Assembly: GCA_963677175.2 (NCBI GenBank)
Contig: CAXXES010000001.1
Span: 372,001-436,000 of the forward strand
From: Sunxiuqinia sp963677175
Lineage (GTDB): Bacteria > Bacteroidota > Bacteroidia > Bacteroidales > Prolixibacteraceae
Direction of reading: 5' to 3'
DNA length: 64,000 nucleotides
In this document: one piece after another, positions 44,761 to 53,914 of the stretch
Layout of the letters: each line of letters opens with the position of its first letter
How positions within the stretch are numbered: position 1 is the stretch's first letter
The notes under the pieces: generated by a model
Told to the model about the DNA's origin: nothing
The model's input: the letters and a program-made list of their open reading frames with translations, nothing else
Databases searched by the model: none
Made by a program: the position numbers and the translations under genes

Positions 44761-45690
44761 ATGAAAAGGATTTTCATCCTAATCGTCCTGGGCTGTCTGT
44801 GGTGTATCCCTTCGTTTGGCCAGTCGGATCCGATCTTCACCCAGTACATGAACAGCGTTCAGACCGTTAACCCGGCCTATGCCGGCATGTGGGAGAAGGT
44901 AGGCATGCAGGTCTTCACCCGTCAGTATTATGTGAGCCACGACCGGGCGCCACTCACCAAATCTGTTTTATTTTATACGCCCGTTAAGAATGAGAACAAT
45001 GGCCTTGGACTGGACATTATTGATGATCGCCTGGCTTACGAGAAAAAACTGACCATCACGGGCGACTATGCCTTCCAGGTTCGGCTCGACTGGAAAACCA
45101 ATTTAAGGCTTGGCCTCAAAGTCGGTGTAATCAATTACAGCAATGAACTGACCCAGTATCAGCTATACCCTGATGGCATTGATGATCCGATGTTTATGGA
45201 AGATGTGGAGATTAAAATGATGCCAACCGCGGGAATTGGTGCCATTATCTACTCCAAGGATTATTTCATCAGCTTATCCATCCCACAACTGATTGCCAAC
45301 AATTTTGAGGCAAACCGGACCAACTATTCGTCGTTGGCCGAATTGCAATATGCCTACCTGATTGGCGGCTACCTTTTTGGCCCCCAACGTCAGGTTCGGT
45401 TTAAACCGACCATCATGATAAAGGGAGCGATTGGCGCGCCCCTACAGTTGGACTTGTCGGCCAACTTTATGCTCTACGATAAGCTGTGGCTTGGGGCCAT
45501 CTACCGGTCGACCCATACCGTAGCCGCCGTGTTGCAACTGGAGGTGATGAAATTTGTGAAAATAGGCTATGCCGTTGATTACTCGCTGGCGCAGGAGTTT
45601 AGCAAGTACCACCTCGGCACTCACGAGATCCGGGTCGTTTATGAGTTCGATTTCTACAAGCGTTCCTACACCAAGAAAAGGTACTTCTAA
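44761..45690 (+). CDS. Type IX secretion system PorP/SprF-family outer-membrane protein
   Basis: The start is placed at the ATG at 44761 (MKRIFILIVLGCLWCIPSFGQ), giving 309 residues and a clean signal peptide; a reading from 44701 adds 20 polar residues. The mature start SDPIFTQYMNSVQTVNPAYAGMW is the PorP/SprF signature, followed by a beta-barrel pattern ending HEIRVVYEFDFYKRSYTKKRYF. SprF-like proteins pair with individual adhesins and are needed for their secretion or attachment, and type B sorting-domain substrates typically sit directly upstream, as here. Confidence 0.92.
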   Translation: MKRIFILIVLGCLWCIPSFGQSDPIFTQYMNSVQTVNPAYAGMWEKVGMQVFTRQYYVSHDRAPLTKSVLFYTPVKNENNGLGLDIIDDRLAYEKKLTITGDYAFQVRLDWKTNLRLGLKVGVINYSNELTQYQLYPDGIDDPMFMEDVEIKMMPTAGIGAIIYSKDYFISLSIPQLIANNFEANRTNYSSLAELQYAYLIGGYLFGPQRQVRFKPTIMIKGAIGAPLQLDLSANFMLYDKLWLGAIYRSTHTVAAVLQLEVMKFVKIGYAVDYSLAQEFSKYHLGTHEIRVVYEFDFYKRSYTKKRYF

Positions 45691-46694
45691 GTATTCTTTC
45701 AGGATTATTTAAAGATGCCAGGAAAAGAAGCCGACTCATGAAAGCCCCCCGAAACGCCTAAGGGTTTTGGAAACACTTTGGGGTGCTCAACACGCTGGCG
45801 GTTTCATTTCATACCCTGACTAATTTTTTTAAACACGAATTCACCAAGTTGATGTGAACAGATGAAAACCCGAGTGCTCAACACGCTAACGATTTCATTT
45901 TAAAGCCGGCTCGCTGCGCCAGTGGGTGTCGCGGTTTCCGAACCGCGATTTGTTAACCTGCTGTCAGGTCGTCCTTTCCTCGCAGAACGAACAAGCCCAA
46001 GACTATGGAGCGTCTTCCTGTCCTGCAATTGCCGGATCAGGATCTGCCGGTTAGTTGCTCTGGATTCGGTTGGTTTGCTTTTCTTGACCCTTCCGATTTC
46101 GATAAATCGAAACCACCTTCCCTCAAAAAAGGGAAGGAAACCCAACCACTTACGATTGTGCGAACTCCGGGTGTCGCGGTTTCCGAACTGCAATTCTTTC
46201 TTGTTTATTTTTAACCATAGAGAACAGATGATAAGGATTGGAAAGCTTGATTTTTCTGAAACCTTTGATTTTAGTAGCCCCCGGGCAGGTATGACCCTCC
46301 CCCCGGCGGGGGTGTGGCCATTGGCACCGCTGGCCTGCCCATCGGCCAGATTTCTGAAATAATCGGGCATAATGACCAGCCCCGCGGCCGTTTCACTTAA
46401 TCAATCACCCCCGGCAACCTTCCACAGGGCTATTTCTGTAATCCCCGAGCCAACCGGAAGCTTCCACTCGGGAGTTGACTTGGTTTATCTCCTGACCCTT
46501 CCGATTCCGATGGCTAAACTTGCTTTCTCCATTGAGACTGGGGCGAAAAACCAAATAATAACAATGCCTAATTTATGCGTTATTTATATCTTTGTTCCCT
46601 TTGTGAAGGAGATACAGCTTACCCGGACTTGGTGGGCTGTTGTTTTTTCCGAACATAGAAGCTAATAGATTAGAGATCTTAATAATTTGTCGTT
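45691..46694. other. 1-kb repeat-rich non-coding region
   Basis: No coding frame is credible. It contains several short internal duplications: a 27-nt GTGCTCAACACGCT repeat (45783-45809 and 45874-45900, three mismatches); GGTGTCGCGGTTTCCGAAC at 45925-45943 and 46170-46188, the first forming a GCGGTT/AACCGC hairpin; a 29-nt TTGACCCTTCCGATTTCG repeat at 46084-46112 that recurs at 47387-47415; and a CCTTCCCT/AGGGAAGG hairpin (46116-46137). It looks like a landing zone for small dispersed repeats. Confidence 0.55.
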
Positions 46695-47363
46695 ATGAAC
46701 TCCAAAAAATTGATTACTGCTACTGAAGTTGGAATAGGGGCTGCCCTTTTTATTTTTATCATTTATGGAATGTACCTCGGGCGTTTTGTTGGCCTTGATC
46801 CGTTTCTGGAATATGTTAGAGAAGATGGCCCGGTAGAATGGCCAACATCCATATTTCTATTTTTTGGTAGTTTAATCTGTTTATATCGTGTGTTTCAATA
46901 CCGCAAAATGAAAAAACCCCTTTGGCTCCTTACATATGGTACCTTGGCTTTATTATTCTTTTTCGCTGCCGGTGAAGAAATCAGTTGGGGACAACGGATT
47001 TTTGGTATTGAAAGCAGCGAGTTTTTTCTTGAACACAATAAACAAGCAGAAACCAACCTTCACAATATGATTGTAAAAGGGCATAACCTGAACAAAGTTA
47101 TTTTTGCCGCCCCTGTTTTTATGGTGCTGATCATTTATTTTGGTTTTGCCAGGCTGATGGTCACCAAGATTGCTTTCATTCGTAATCTGGTGACTCAATT
47201 CCACGTTCCTCTTCCAAAGAATCAACATATCATTATGATGGTGGTTGCTACATTAATGATCCTGGCCATTAACCTGACCAAAGAAAGCGAATTGCATGAA
47301 TTATCGTTTGCATTGATTTTCTTCCTGATTTTCCTAAACCCGTACAAGGTTGATCAAGAATAA
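46695..47363 (+). CDS. Conserved polytopic membrane protein of unknown function
   Basis: The 222 residues have about six membrane segments. A conserved-looking block between segments three and four reads FAAGEEISWGQRIFGIESSEFF followed by NKQAETNLHNMIVKGHNLNK, with acidic and aromatic residues that could form a site. I do not recognise a named family. It is isolated between two repeat-rich non-coding regions, with a near -7 match (AATAATTTG) before the ATG. Confidence 0.7.
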   Translation: MNSKKLITATEVGIGAALFIFIIYGMYLGRFVGLDPFLEYVREDGPVEWPTSIFLFFGSLICLYRVFQYRKMKKPLWLLTYGTLALLFFFAAGEEISWGQRIFGIESSEFFLEHNKQAETNLHNMIVKGHNLNKVIFAAPVFMVLIIYFGFARLMVTKIAFIRNLVTQFHVPLPKNQHIIMMVVATLMILAINLTKESELHELSFALIFFLIFLNPYKVDQE

Positions 47364-47672
47364 TTCGTTAGGCCAGCGATCTTGTTTTGACCCTTCCGAT
47401 TTCGATAAATCGAAAACACCTTCCCCTAAAAATTAGTTAATTGATCCTCATTAACAGCTGGTGATTGGACCTTTGGAATTTGAAACCTGAAATTTGGAAT
47501 TTCATTCCTTGCAGCTTTAGGCTCACTATTAAATGACTGGCAACTGCAACTGGCAACTGCGACTTCCTACCCATTGGCATTAAAAACATAACCGCTGCCC
47601 TTCCGAACAGCGGTTATTATTCGCAAACACTCAAAATCCTGCTGATCCTGAGATTTCTTTGGCTTAGTAGGC
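47364..47672. other. 309-bp gap with dispersed repeats and the SusD terminator
   Basis: It holds the second copy of the 29-nt TTGACCCTTCCGATTTCG repeat (47387-47415), which contains the palindrome TTTCGATAAATCGAAA; the TTTGGAATTTGAAACCTG repeat (47472-47502); and the terminator at 47582-47617. No gene is seen. Confidence 0.55.
47582..47617 (-). terminator. Intrinsic terminator of the susCD-like operon
   Basis: On the minus strand ATAACCGCTG pairs with CAGCGGTTAT (10 bp, 10-nt loop) followed by GTTTTTA. It lies 56 nt after the SusD-like stop. Confidence 0.8.
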
Positions 47673-49217
47673 TCAGTAGCCTGGGTTTTGGATTAAGTTT
47701 TCATTTACATCAACGGCTGAAGTTGGTAACGGATAAATTGTTTTGGATGCATCAGTTACTGGTTTTTCCTGGTAGGCAGCGGTAAACTTACCAAACCGGA
47801 TCAGGTCCTGCCGGCGCAATCCTTCCCAATACAATTCATAGCCTCTTTCTTTCAGCACATCATCCAACGTCAGAGCGGTTAATGCGGGAAGCGTTTTCCC
47901 TTCAGCGCTGCGTTTGGAGCGTAGGTAATTAATATCATCCAGGGCACCGTCTTCATCATCGCTGCGGAACCTAGCTTCCGCACGCATCAAATAAATATCA
48001 GAAATACGCATGATTGGAACATCATTTGGAGAAGAATACTGATCAAGAGTATTCGGATTAGGCGCAAACTTAACAACACGAATACCTGCTGTTTCTGAAG
48101 CGCTGGCAATATTCATCTCGGGAACAAAAATCAATGGATTTCCATCCCGATCTTCCAAGGCTTCACCAGCCAGATTATATTGTTGTCCAAATAAAAATCC
48201 TTGATTAAACCCAGTTTCAGACTTGATCCTGTCATCATAATATCGGGCATCATTTTCGGAGTCCCAACTTTCAAAGAATGTTTTAGTAGTTGATGGCCCA
48301 TTCCATACATCAGTAATATTTCCAAAGGTTTGGTTGTAATGTAAAGTGAAATTCACCCACACACTTCCACTGCCCATCGTTACTTGATCATCCATTGGAA
48401 CTCGGAGAATAAATTCAGCATGTTCTGATACAAATTTTTGAAACATGCTCCAATAATCATCGGTAACTGAATAATGGGACGACGCAATTAGTTCATCACA
48501 ATATGAGATGGCCTCATCCCATTTGGCCTCACCGGTATAAACTTCATAGTTTAAATAAATTTTCGCCAGCAATGCCTGTGCAGCCCCCACCGTTACCCTC
48601 TCCGAACTAACTTCAGACTTTGTCTTCAGATGAGGCAAAACAGCTTTCACCTCTTCAATAATCCAATCAGCAGCAGCTTTCCGGTCTAGTACGGTTGGCG
48701 TAACTGAAAAATCGAGTTCATTTGCCTCACGAAATGGAACTTGTCCAAACAAATCGTTGATAAGGTACATGAAGTAAGCACGCAAAAAACGAGCTTCATA
48801 AACATATTGTTCTGTTGTCTCATTCTGGTCGAATTGATCAATATAATAAATAGCTGTATTTGCACGCGATACCCCTTGATTTAAAGCATCCCATACATTT
48901 TTCATTCGGATATGATCCGGATTCCAGGTGTGTAAATGTAATTCTTGCCACGCGCCATTATCATACCAGTCACCTCCTCTTGTTGGAATGACCACTTCAT
49001 CAGTAGAGACTTCTTGCAATGCCCAGTAATCATACCATTCAATTGTTTTCCGAAGACTGGCATAAGGTGGATTAATAAGGGATTGAATATTATCTGGATT
49101 ATTAATTAGATCAGATCCCAATTGTTCATCCAGCACATTTTCTTTCAGATCAGTACATCCAACAGTACCCAATAAGCCGAGTACCAGAAGAGATAATATA
49201 AATTTGTATCGTTTCAT
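47673..49217 (-). CDS. SusD/RagB-family surface lipoprotein
   Basis: The 514 residues start with a lipoprotein signal (MKRYKFILSLLVLGLLGTVGC, Cys21). SusD proteins form the lid over a SusC barrel and bind the nutrient at the outer surface. The N-terminal TPR region (DALNQGVSRANTAIYYIDQF, YVYEARFLRAYFMYLINDLFGQVPF), the middle ALLAKIYLNYEVYTG and the C-terminal RISDIYLMRAEARFR...DINYLRSKR and KERGYELYWEGLRRQDLIRFGKF are all family signatures. It follows the SusC gene by 17 nt. The substrate is unknown. Confidence 0.95.
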   Translation of the reverse strand: MKRYKFILSLLVLGLLGTVGCTDLKENVLDEQLGSDLINNPDNIQSLINPPYASLRKTIEWYDYWALQEVSTDEVVIPTRGGDWYDNGAWQELHLHTWNPDHIRMKNVWDALNQGVSRANTAIYYIDQFDQNETTEQYVYEARFLRAYFMYLINDLFGQVPFREANELDFSVTPTVLDRKAAADWIIEEVKAVLPHLKTKSEVSSERVTVGAAQALLAKIYLNYEVYTGEAKWDEAISYCDELIASSHYSVTDDYWSMFQKFVSEHAEFILRVPMDDQVTMGSGSVWVNFTLHYNQTFGNITDVWNGPSTTKTFFESWDSENDARYYDDRIKSETGFNQGFLFGQQYNLAGEALEDRDGNPLIFVPEMNIASASETAGIRVVKFAPNPNTLDQYSSPNDVPIMRISDIYLMRAEARFRSDDEDGALDDINYLRSKRSAEGKTLPALTALTLDDVLKERGYELYWEGLRRQDLIRFGKFTAAYQEKPVTDASKTIYPLPTSAVDVNENLIQNPGY

Positions 49218-49234
49218 TATTCTTTTATTTAGGT

Positions 49235-52200
49235 TTAAAATTGAAGGTTTACACCAAGCGTAAATGTTCTTGGTTTTGGGTAAGCGGTGAAGTCTATTCC
49301 CATGGAAGGAACTCCATTTTCATCGGCTGCTACATTCACCTCAGGATCGAATCCGGTATAATCAGTAAGCACTAACAAATTATTCCCTGTGATATAAATA
49401 CGTGCATTCGAAATCCATTCAAGCGATTTTGTTTCAAAAGTGTATCCTAAAGTCAGGTTTGATAAACGAAGGAAAGAGGCATCTTCAATAAACCTTGAAG
49501 AGAATGCATTCGGGTTTTCAGGATTCTCTTCTGAATTGAAAACAGCTTGGGTAACATTTCCACCACTCTCTAAAGAACCCTTTGTAAAGATTGCATTCGC
49601 GGTATTGTTGTATACTTTATTGCCTTCAGATCCATACCAAAACATACTTAAATCAAAATTCTTATATTCCAATTTGCTGCTAAGGCTGTAAGTAAGATCA
49701 GGGAGCGCAGAACCGAGATAGTCTCTCACAGTATTTCCCTCATCATCTGTTTTATATACACTCATGCCATCTTCGTCAAATCCTTCGAAAACCATTCCAT
49801 AAAACAAACCAACAGGTTGCCCATTTGTAATAATCTGGACACGTGTTGCACTCAATCCGGGACCACTGGCATTACCCGTTTCAATCAATTTTACAGGCAA
49901 ATCTCTCACCTCATTCTTAATGTATGCAAGATTAATTCCCATATCCCATTTCAAATCGTGTTTATCAACTAATAAGCCAGTTAAGCCAAGTTCAACACCG
50001 TTGTTTATGATACGAAGATCAGGAACATTTTGCCATTGAGTTTGTGTTGCTGCAGGCGCTTTTGCAGGTATTTCGAGCAGGACATCTTTTGTTTCTTTGT
50101 TGAAAAAGTCGATCGCACCTGATAATCGGTTGGAAAAAAAGCCAAAATCCAATCCAATATTTGTTTGCATGGTTGTTTCCCATTGAATGTCGGGATTTGG
50201 GGTACGTAAAAAAGTAATACCCGGAGATAGCGAGCCATTAAAATATCCGTTGGCATTCTGTTCAGTACCAACAGCAAGTAACGATATTTTATCTGGAATC
50301 TCCTGGTTACCAGTCAATCCCCAGCCAAGTCTCATCTTTAAATTACTCAGATATTCAAATCCTTGCAAAAAATCTTCTTCAGACATTCGCCACGCGAACG
50401 CAGCAGAAGGGAAAAAGCCATATTTTTTGTTTTCTCCAAATTTTGAAGAACCATCATAGCGTCCAGTGACCGTAAACAAATATTTGTCTTTGTAATTGTA
50501 ATTCACCCTTCCAAAAAAAGATTGCAACTCACGTTCAGAAGCAGAAGAATTGACATCAGCTTGCGAGAAATCTCCATATTCCAGATTATCGGTATACTTT
50601 ATCTCATCCACTTCAAATCCGGTAACATTCATCTCTGTTGTAGAGAATTTAAAAAACTGATAAGCATGTCCTAAAAGAAAATTAAAAGAATGCCCCCCAT
50701 CCACATCCTTAAGGTAAGTAACATAATTTTCAATTAACCGATTACTTGCCGAAACTCCATTAATATCTGCTTCTCCTTTATTTGACAGATAACTAAGCTG
50801 TTTATCCTGGTTGACCCTACGTTCAGCAACTGTACGATCAAGGCCAACATTCAACTTATATTTCAAATTTTTTATAATTTCAAACTCGGCAGACATATTA
50901 GCCAAAATACGATCGGTCTGGGTAATATCATCAACCAACTTAATCATGGACAGCGGATTACGCTGATCGGTACTATGCTGATAGAAAGTACCATTTTCAT
51001 TATAAATGGGAAGAGTGGGATTTAATTTCAGTGCATTTAAAATCACATCGCCCTGGTGTCCAGATCCTTCTTGTTCGGTAATAGGAGCTCGGATATCTTC
51101 AATGTGAGACGCAATTAAACTACCAGATAAAGCCAAACGATCATCAAACGCTTTTTGAGTCACTTTTATTCGGCCATTAATTTTCTCAGTACCAGTAGCT
51201 TCAACAATTCCATTTTGCTTAAGATATCCCAATGATGTTTGATAAGTAAATTTTTCAGCTCCTCCGCCATAAGACAAGTTATGACTATTCGTTATACCCG
51301 TTGTGAATATTTCATCCTGCCAATTGTTATTTGCGCCTAAATCCAGCAATTTGGTGCCATCTGCTTTTGTGTAAGATCTAAATTGTTCGGCAGAAAGTAA
51401 ATCTAACTTTTCACGAATCTGAGAAACTCCAACATAACCATCATACGAAATAGTACCTTTTCCTCTTTTTCCTTCTTTTGTGGTAATAATAACGACGCCA
51501 TTTGCACCTCTCGCTCCATAAATAGCAGTAGATGAAGCATCTTTTAAGATATCAATAGACTCAATATCATCTGGATTAAGAAAGCTAATTGGATTTTTGC
51601 TAGCTCCTCCTCCATATCCTGCTGCCGATCCTCCCTCTGGAGTAATATCCGCATTATCTAAAGGTACTCCGTCAATTACATATAGCGGTTCCTGGCCTGA
51701 ACGAATAGAGTTTGAACCACGAATACGCACCGACATGCCGCTTCCAGGCTCCCCACTGTTTTGGGTAATATTCACGCCCGAAACACGTCCCTGCATCATT
51801 TCAACCGGATTCGTAGCTACACCTTTATTCATATCATCTTCAGTCAGACGGTTCATCGCGCCAGTCAGGTCACTTTTGCGCTGGACACCATAGCCTACAG
51901 CTACAATTTCCTCAATCTGAAGGACATCTTCAACCAGCTGAATGTTAAACGTGGTACGGTTACCAATGGATACTTCCTGCATCTGAAACCCAACAAAAGA
52001 GAAAACCAGCACATCGGCATCATCTGGAAGTGACAGATTGAACTCCCCGTCAAAATCAGAAATAGTTCCAGTGGTGGTTCCTTTTACTAACACCGTAACA
52101 CCAGGCAAAGGCATCCCAGCCGAATCAACCACCTTTCCGCTGACAATGTTTTCAGCTTGCTGACCAGGAGTAGCCAAAAGATCTTTAGCCCGTTGGGTAA

Positions 52201-52552
52201 TGACAATTTGCCGGTCTTTGATGGTGTAGTCGACCGCTGTCCCTGAAAAAATTTGGTCGAGGATTTTGTCGACAGAAGAATTCTTTACGATCACCGACAC
52301 TTCTTTGGATACATCCAAAATGTCGTCAGAATAAACAATAATGTATTCACTATTCTCTTCAATTTCAGTGAATACCTGCTTAATTGTGGCGTTGTTTAGC
52401 CTAAGCGAGAATTTTGTGCTTTGCGAATAGCTGTTCCCAACAGCGCTTAAAACACTGACAAGAAGTAATAATCCAGATAACCTCATAATAAGGAACATTT
52501 TTTTGAATCCTCCACTTGAATGAAAGATTCTTTGATACGACTTTTTTTTCAT
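49235..52552 (-). CDS. SusC/RagA-family TonB-linked outer-membrane transporter with STN domain
   Basis: The 1105 residues have a signal region (to about 44), an STN domain (about 50-105: FSLRLNNATIKQVFTEIEEN), a carboxypeptidase-like regulatory domain (VSGKVVDSAGMPLPGVTVLVKGT), a TonB-box region (IEEIVAVGYGVQRKSDLTGA), a plug with SIRSGQEPLYVIDGVPL and TAIYGARGANGVVIITTK, and a 22-strand barrel ending FTLGVNLQF. The STN domain is the part that contacts FecR-type anti-sigma factors, matching the sigma/FecR genes upstream. It imports the substrate delivered by SusD using TonB energy. Confidence 0.96.
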   Translation of the reverse strand: MKKKSYQRIFHSSGGFKKMFLIMRLSGLLLLVSVLSAVGNSYSQSTKFSLRLNNATIKQVFTEIEENSEYIIVYSDDILDVSKEVSVIVKNSSVDKILDQIFSGTAVDYTIKDRQIVITQRAKDLLATPGQQAENIVSGKVVDSAGMPLPGVTVLVKGTTTGTISDFDGEFNLSLPDDADVLVFSFVGFQMQEVSIGNRTTFNIQLVEDVLQIEEIVAVGYGVQRKSDLTGAMNRLTEDDMNKGVATNPVEMMQGRVSGVNITQNSGEPGSGMSVRIRGSNSIRSGQEPLYVIDGVPLDNADITPEGGSAAGYGGGASKNPISFLNPDDIESIDILKDASSTAIYGARGANGVVIITTKEGKRGKGTISYDGYVGVSQIREKLDLLSAEQFRSYTKADGTKLLDLGANNNWQDEIFTTGITNSHNLSYGGGAEKFTYQTSLGYLKQNGIVEATGTEKINGRIKVTQKAFDDRLALSGSLIASHIEDIRAPITEQEGSGHQGDVILNALKLNPTLPIYNENGTFYQHSTDQRNPLSMIKLVDDITQTDRILANMSAEFEIIKNLKYKLNVGLDRTVAERRVNQDKQLSYLSNKGEADINGVSASNRLIENYVTYLKDVDGGHSFNFLLGHAYQFFKFSTTEMNVTGFEVDEIKYTDNLEYGDFSQADVNSSASERELQSFFGRVNYNYKDKYLFTVTGRYDGSSKFGENKKYGFFPSAAFAWRMSEEDFLQGFEYLSNLKMRLGWGLTGNQEIPDKISLLAVGTEQNANGYFNGSLSPGITFLRTPNPDIQWETTMQTNIGLDFGFFSNRLSGAIDFFNKETKDVLLEIPAKAPAATQTQWQNVPDLRIINNGVELGLTGLLVDKHDLKWDMGINLAYIKNEVRDLPVKLIETGNASGPGLSATRVQIITNGQPVGLFYGMVFEGFDEDGMSVYKTDDEGNTVRDYLGSALPDLTYSLSSKLEYKNFDLSMFWYGSEGNKVYNNTANAIFTKGSLESGGNVTQAVFNSEENPENPNAFSSRFIEDASFLRLSNLTLGYTFETKSLEWISNARIYITGNNLLVLTDYTGFDPEVNVAADENGVPSMGIDFTAYPKPRTFTLGVNLQF

Positions 52553-52600
52553 ACTTTTAAAACGTTTAGTTTAACGACTAATAACCAGAGCCTTTTGGCT

Positions 52601-52636
52601 AACCGGAGGATATGGCAGTATTCTCCGGTTTTTTTT
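52601..52636 (+). terminator. Hairpin with T-run between FecR and SusC genes
   Basis: AACCGGAGGA (52601-52610) pairs with TTCTCCGGTT (52621-52630), followed by six T on the plus strand. The T-run faces the opposite way to the genes, so for the minus transcript this is a plain stem-loop. It may separate FecR and SusC expression or stop antisense transcription. Confidence 0.45.
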
Positions 52637-52646
52637 GGCTCGAAAT

Positions 52647-53843
52647 CTATTTCTTCACAACAATAAAATCTCCGTTACTTTTTTTGGCCCAATCGATTGG
52701 AACCGTTAGTTTAATAATGTTTAGCACTTCTTCGGAGCTCTTCTCCAAATCGAGTTTTCCCGAAATTTTATAGACACCCACAAGCGGGTCTTTCAGCGTG
52801 ACATGAATATTATAGTAGCGTTCAATCTTCTTAATCAATCGGTTGAGATCTTCTGATTCTGATTTCAAGATTCCTTCTTTCCAAGAAGTATACATGCTCA
52901 CATCAACCACCTGAACGATGGTCTCCCGGCTTTCTCTATTCAGGCTTAGTTTCTCGTTGGGACGCAACAGAATTTGCTGATCTTGTGCCATGACTCCATT
53001 CCCTTTGATTTCCAAACCAACACTCCCCTCTTCTAAAATAGCGGCAACAAAATCATCCTCGGGATAGGCCGATACATCGAATCGGGTTCCAAGCACCTGC
53101 ACATTCATATCAGACGTGCGCACAATAAATGGCTTCGCCGTATTTTTAGCCACATCGAAATAGGCCTCGCCAATCAGCATCACCTCCCGCTTTTTCCGAA
53201 GAAACACGGACGGATAAACCAACTGGCTTCCGGCATTTAACCACACTTTGGTGCCGTCCGAAAGAGTAATCATCGATTTCTTTCCATAGGGAATAATGAC
53301 CTTATTCATATACTCACGGCCATCCTGCTGGTTTTGATTGATGGTATCGTTGTTAACAATCAACTGGTTGCCGCTACGGGCATAGGTAATGGCCGATTCT
53401 TTCTGCTCCAGCGAAACTTCGGAGCCATCGGAAAGAATGATTTTGGCTTCGTTGCTGCCGGCCTCTGTAATCTCCGTTAGATCGTAGTGTATTTCGCGGG
53501 AGTTTTCGTACATGTAAAAAGCCACGGCTCCCGAAGCAAACACGAGCAATAACACCGCAGCATAGCGTAACAATCGAACGAGCCTGCCGACTTTCGGACG
53601 TTTGGCATTGCGAAGCACGCCGTTCCAAATATCATAGGTTTCATCCAGGCTCAGTTTTTCATGCTCGTGCTGAAACATGCTAACAATAAATTTGGCCTGC
53701 TCTACATTTATTTTTTGCTCCGGAAATTCTTCAACAAATGTCTTCCAGAATTCTTCATGCTCTTCGGAGGGGTCATTCAACCACTGAATGAAATAATCAT
53801 CCACTAAGAAATCCTCGGGTGTATAGTTTTTATATTTATTCAT
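52647..53843 (-). CDS. FecR-family anti-sigma factor
   Basis: The 398 residues comprise a cytoplasmic N-terminal part (to about 85), one membrane segment (LLRYAAVLLLVFASGAVAFYMY), a FecR domain (about 190-280: VIIPYGKKSMITLSDGTKVWLNAGSQLVYP, VLGTRFDVSAYPED) and a C-terminal STN-like domain (ILKSESEDLNRLIKKIERYYNIHV). It would hold the upstream ECF sigma factor inactive until the SusC STN domain signals substrate. It lies 71 nt after the sigma gene and 94 nt before susC. Confidence 0.94.
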   Translation of the reverse strand: MNKYKNYTPEDFLVDDYFIQWLNDPSEEHEEFWKTFVEEFPEQKINVEQAKFIVSMFQHEHEKLSLDETYDIWNGVLRNAKRPKVGRLVRLLRYAAVLLLVFASGAVAFYMYENSREIHYDLTEITEAGSNEAKIILSDGSEVSLEQKESAITYARSGNQLIVNNDTINQNQQDGREYMNKVIIPYGKKSMITLSDGTKVWLNAGSQLVYPSVFLRKKREVMLIGEAYFDVAKNTAKPFIVRTSDMNVQVLGTRFDVSAYPEDDFVAAILEEGSVGLEIKGNGVMAQDQQILLRPNEKLSLNRESRETIVQVVDVSMYTSWKEGILKSESEDLNRLIKKIERYYNIHVTLKDPLVGVYKISGKLDLEKSSEEVLNIIKLTVPIDWAKKSNGDFIVVKK

Positions 53844-53914
53844 CTTTACAAGTTCTGCTCACAAAAGACAGCCACTTGTTTTTTGTTGATGGTTTCGGAT
53901 GAAAAAAATACCTG

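Noticed and set aside
45900..46370. Overlapping plus and minus frames of about 150 codons in the repeat-rich gap
   Set aside because: They run through duplicated short repeats and hairpins, have no recognisable protein features and overlap each other on both strands.
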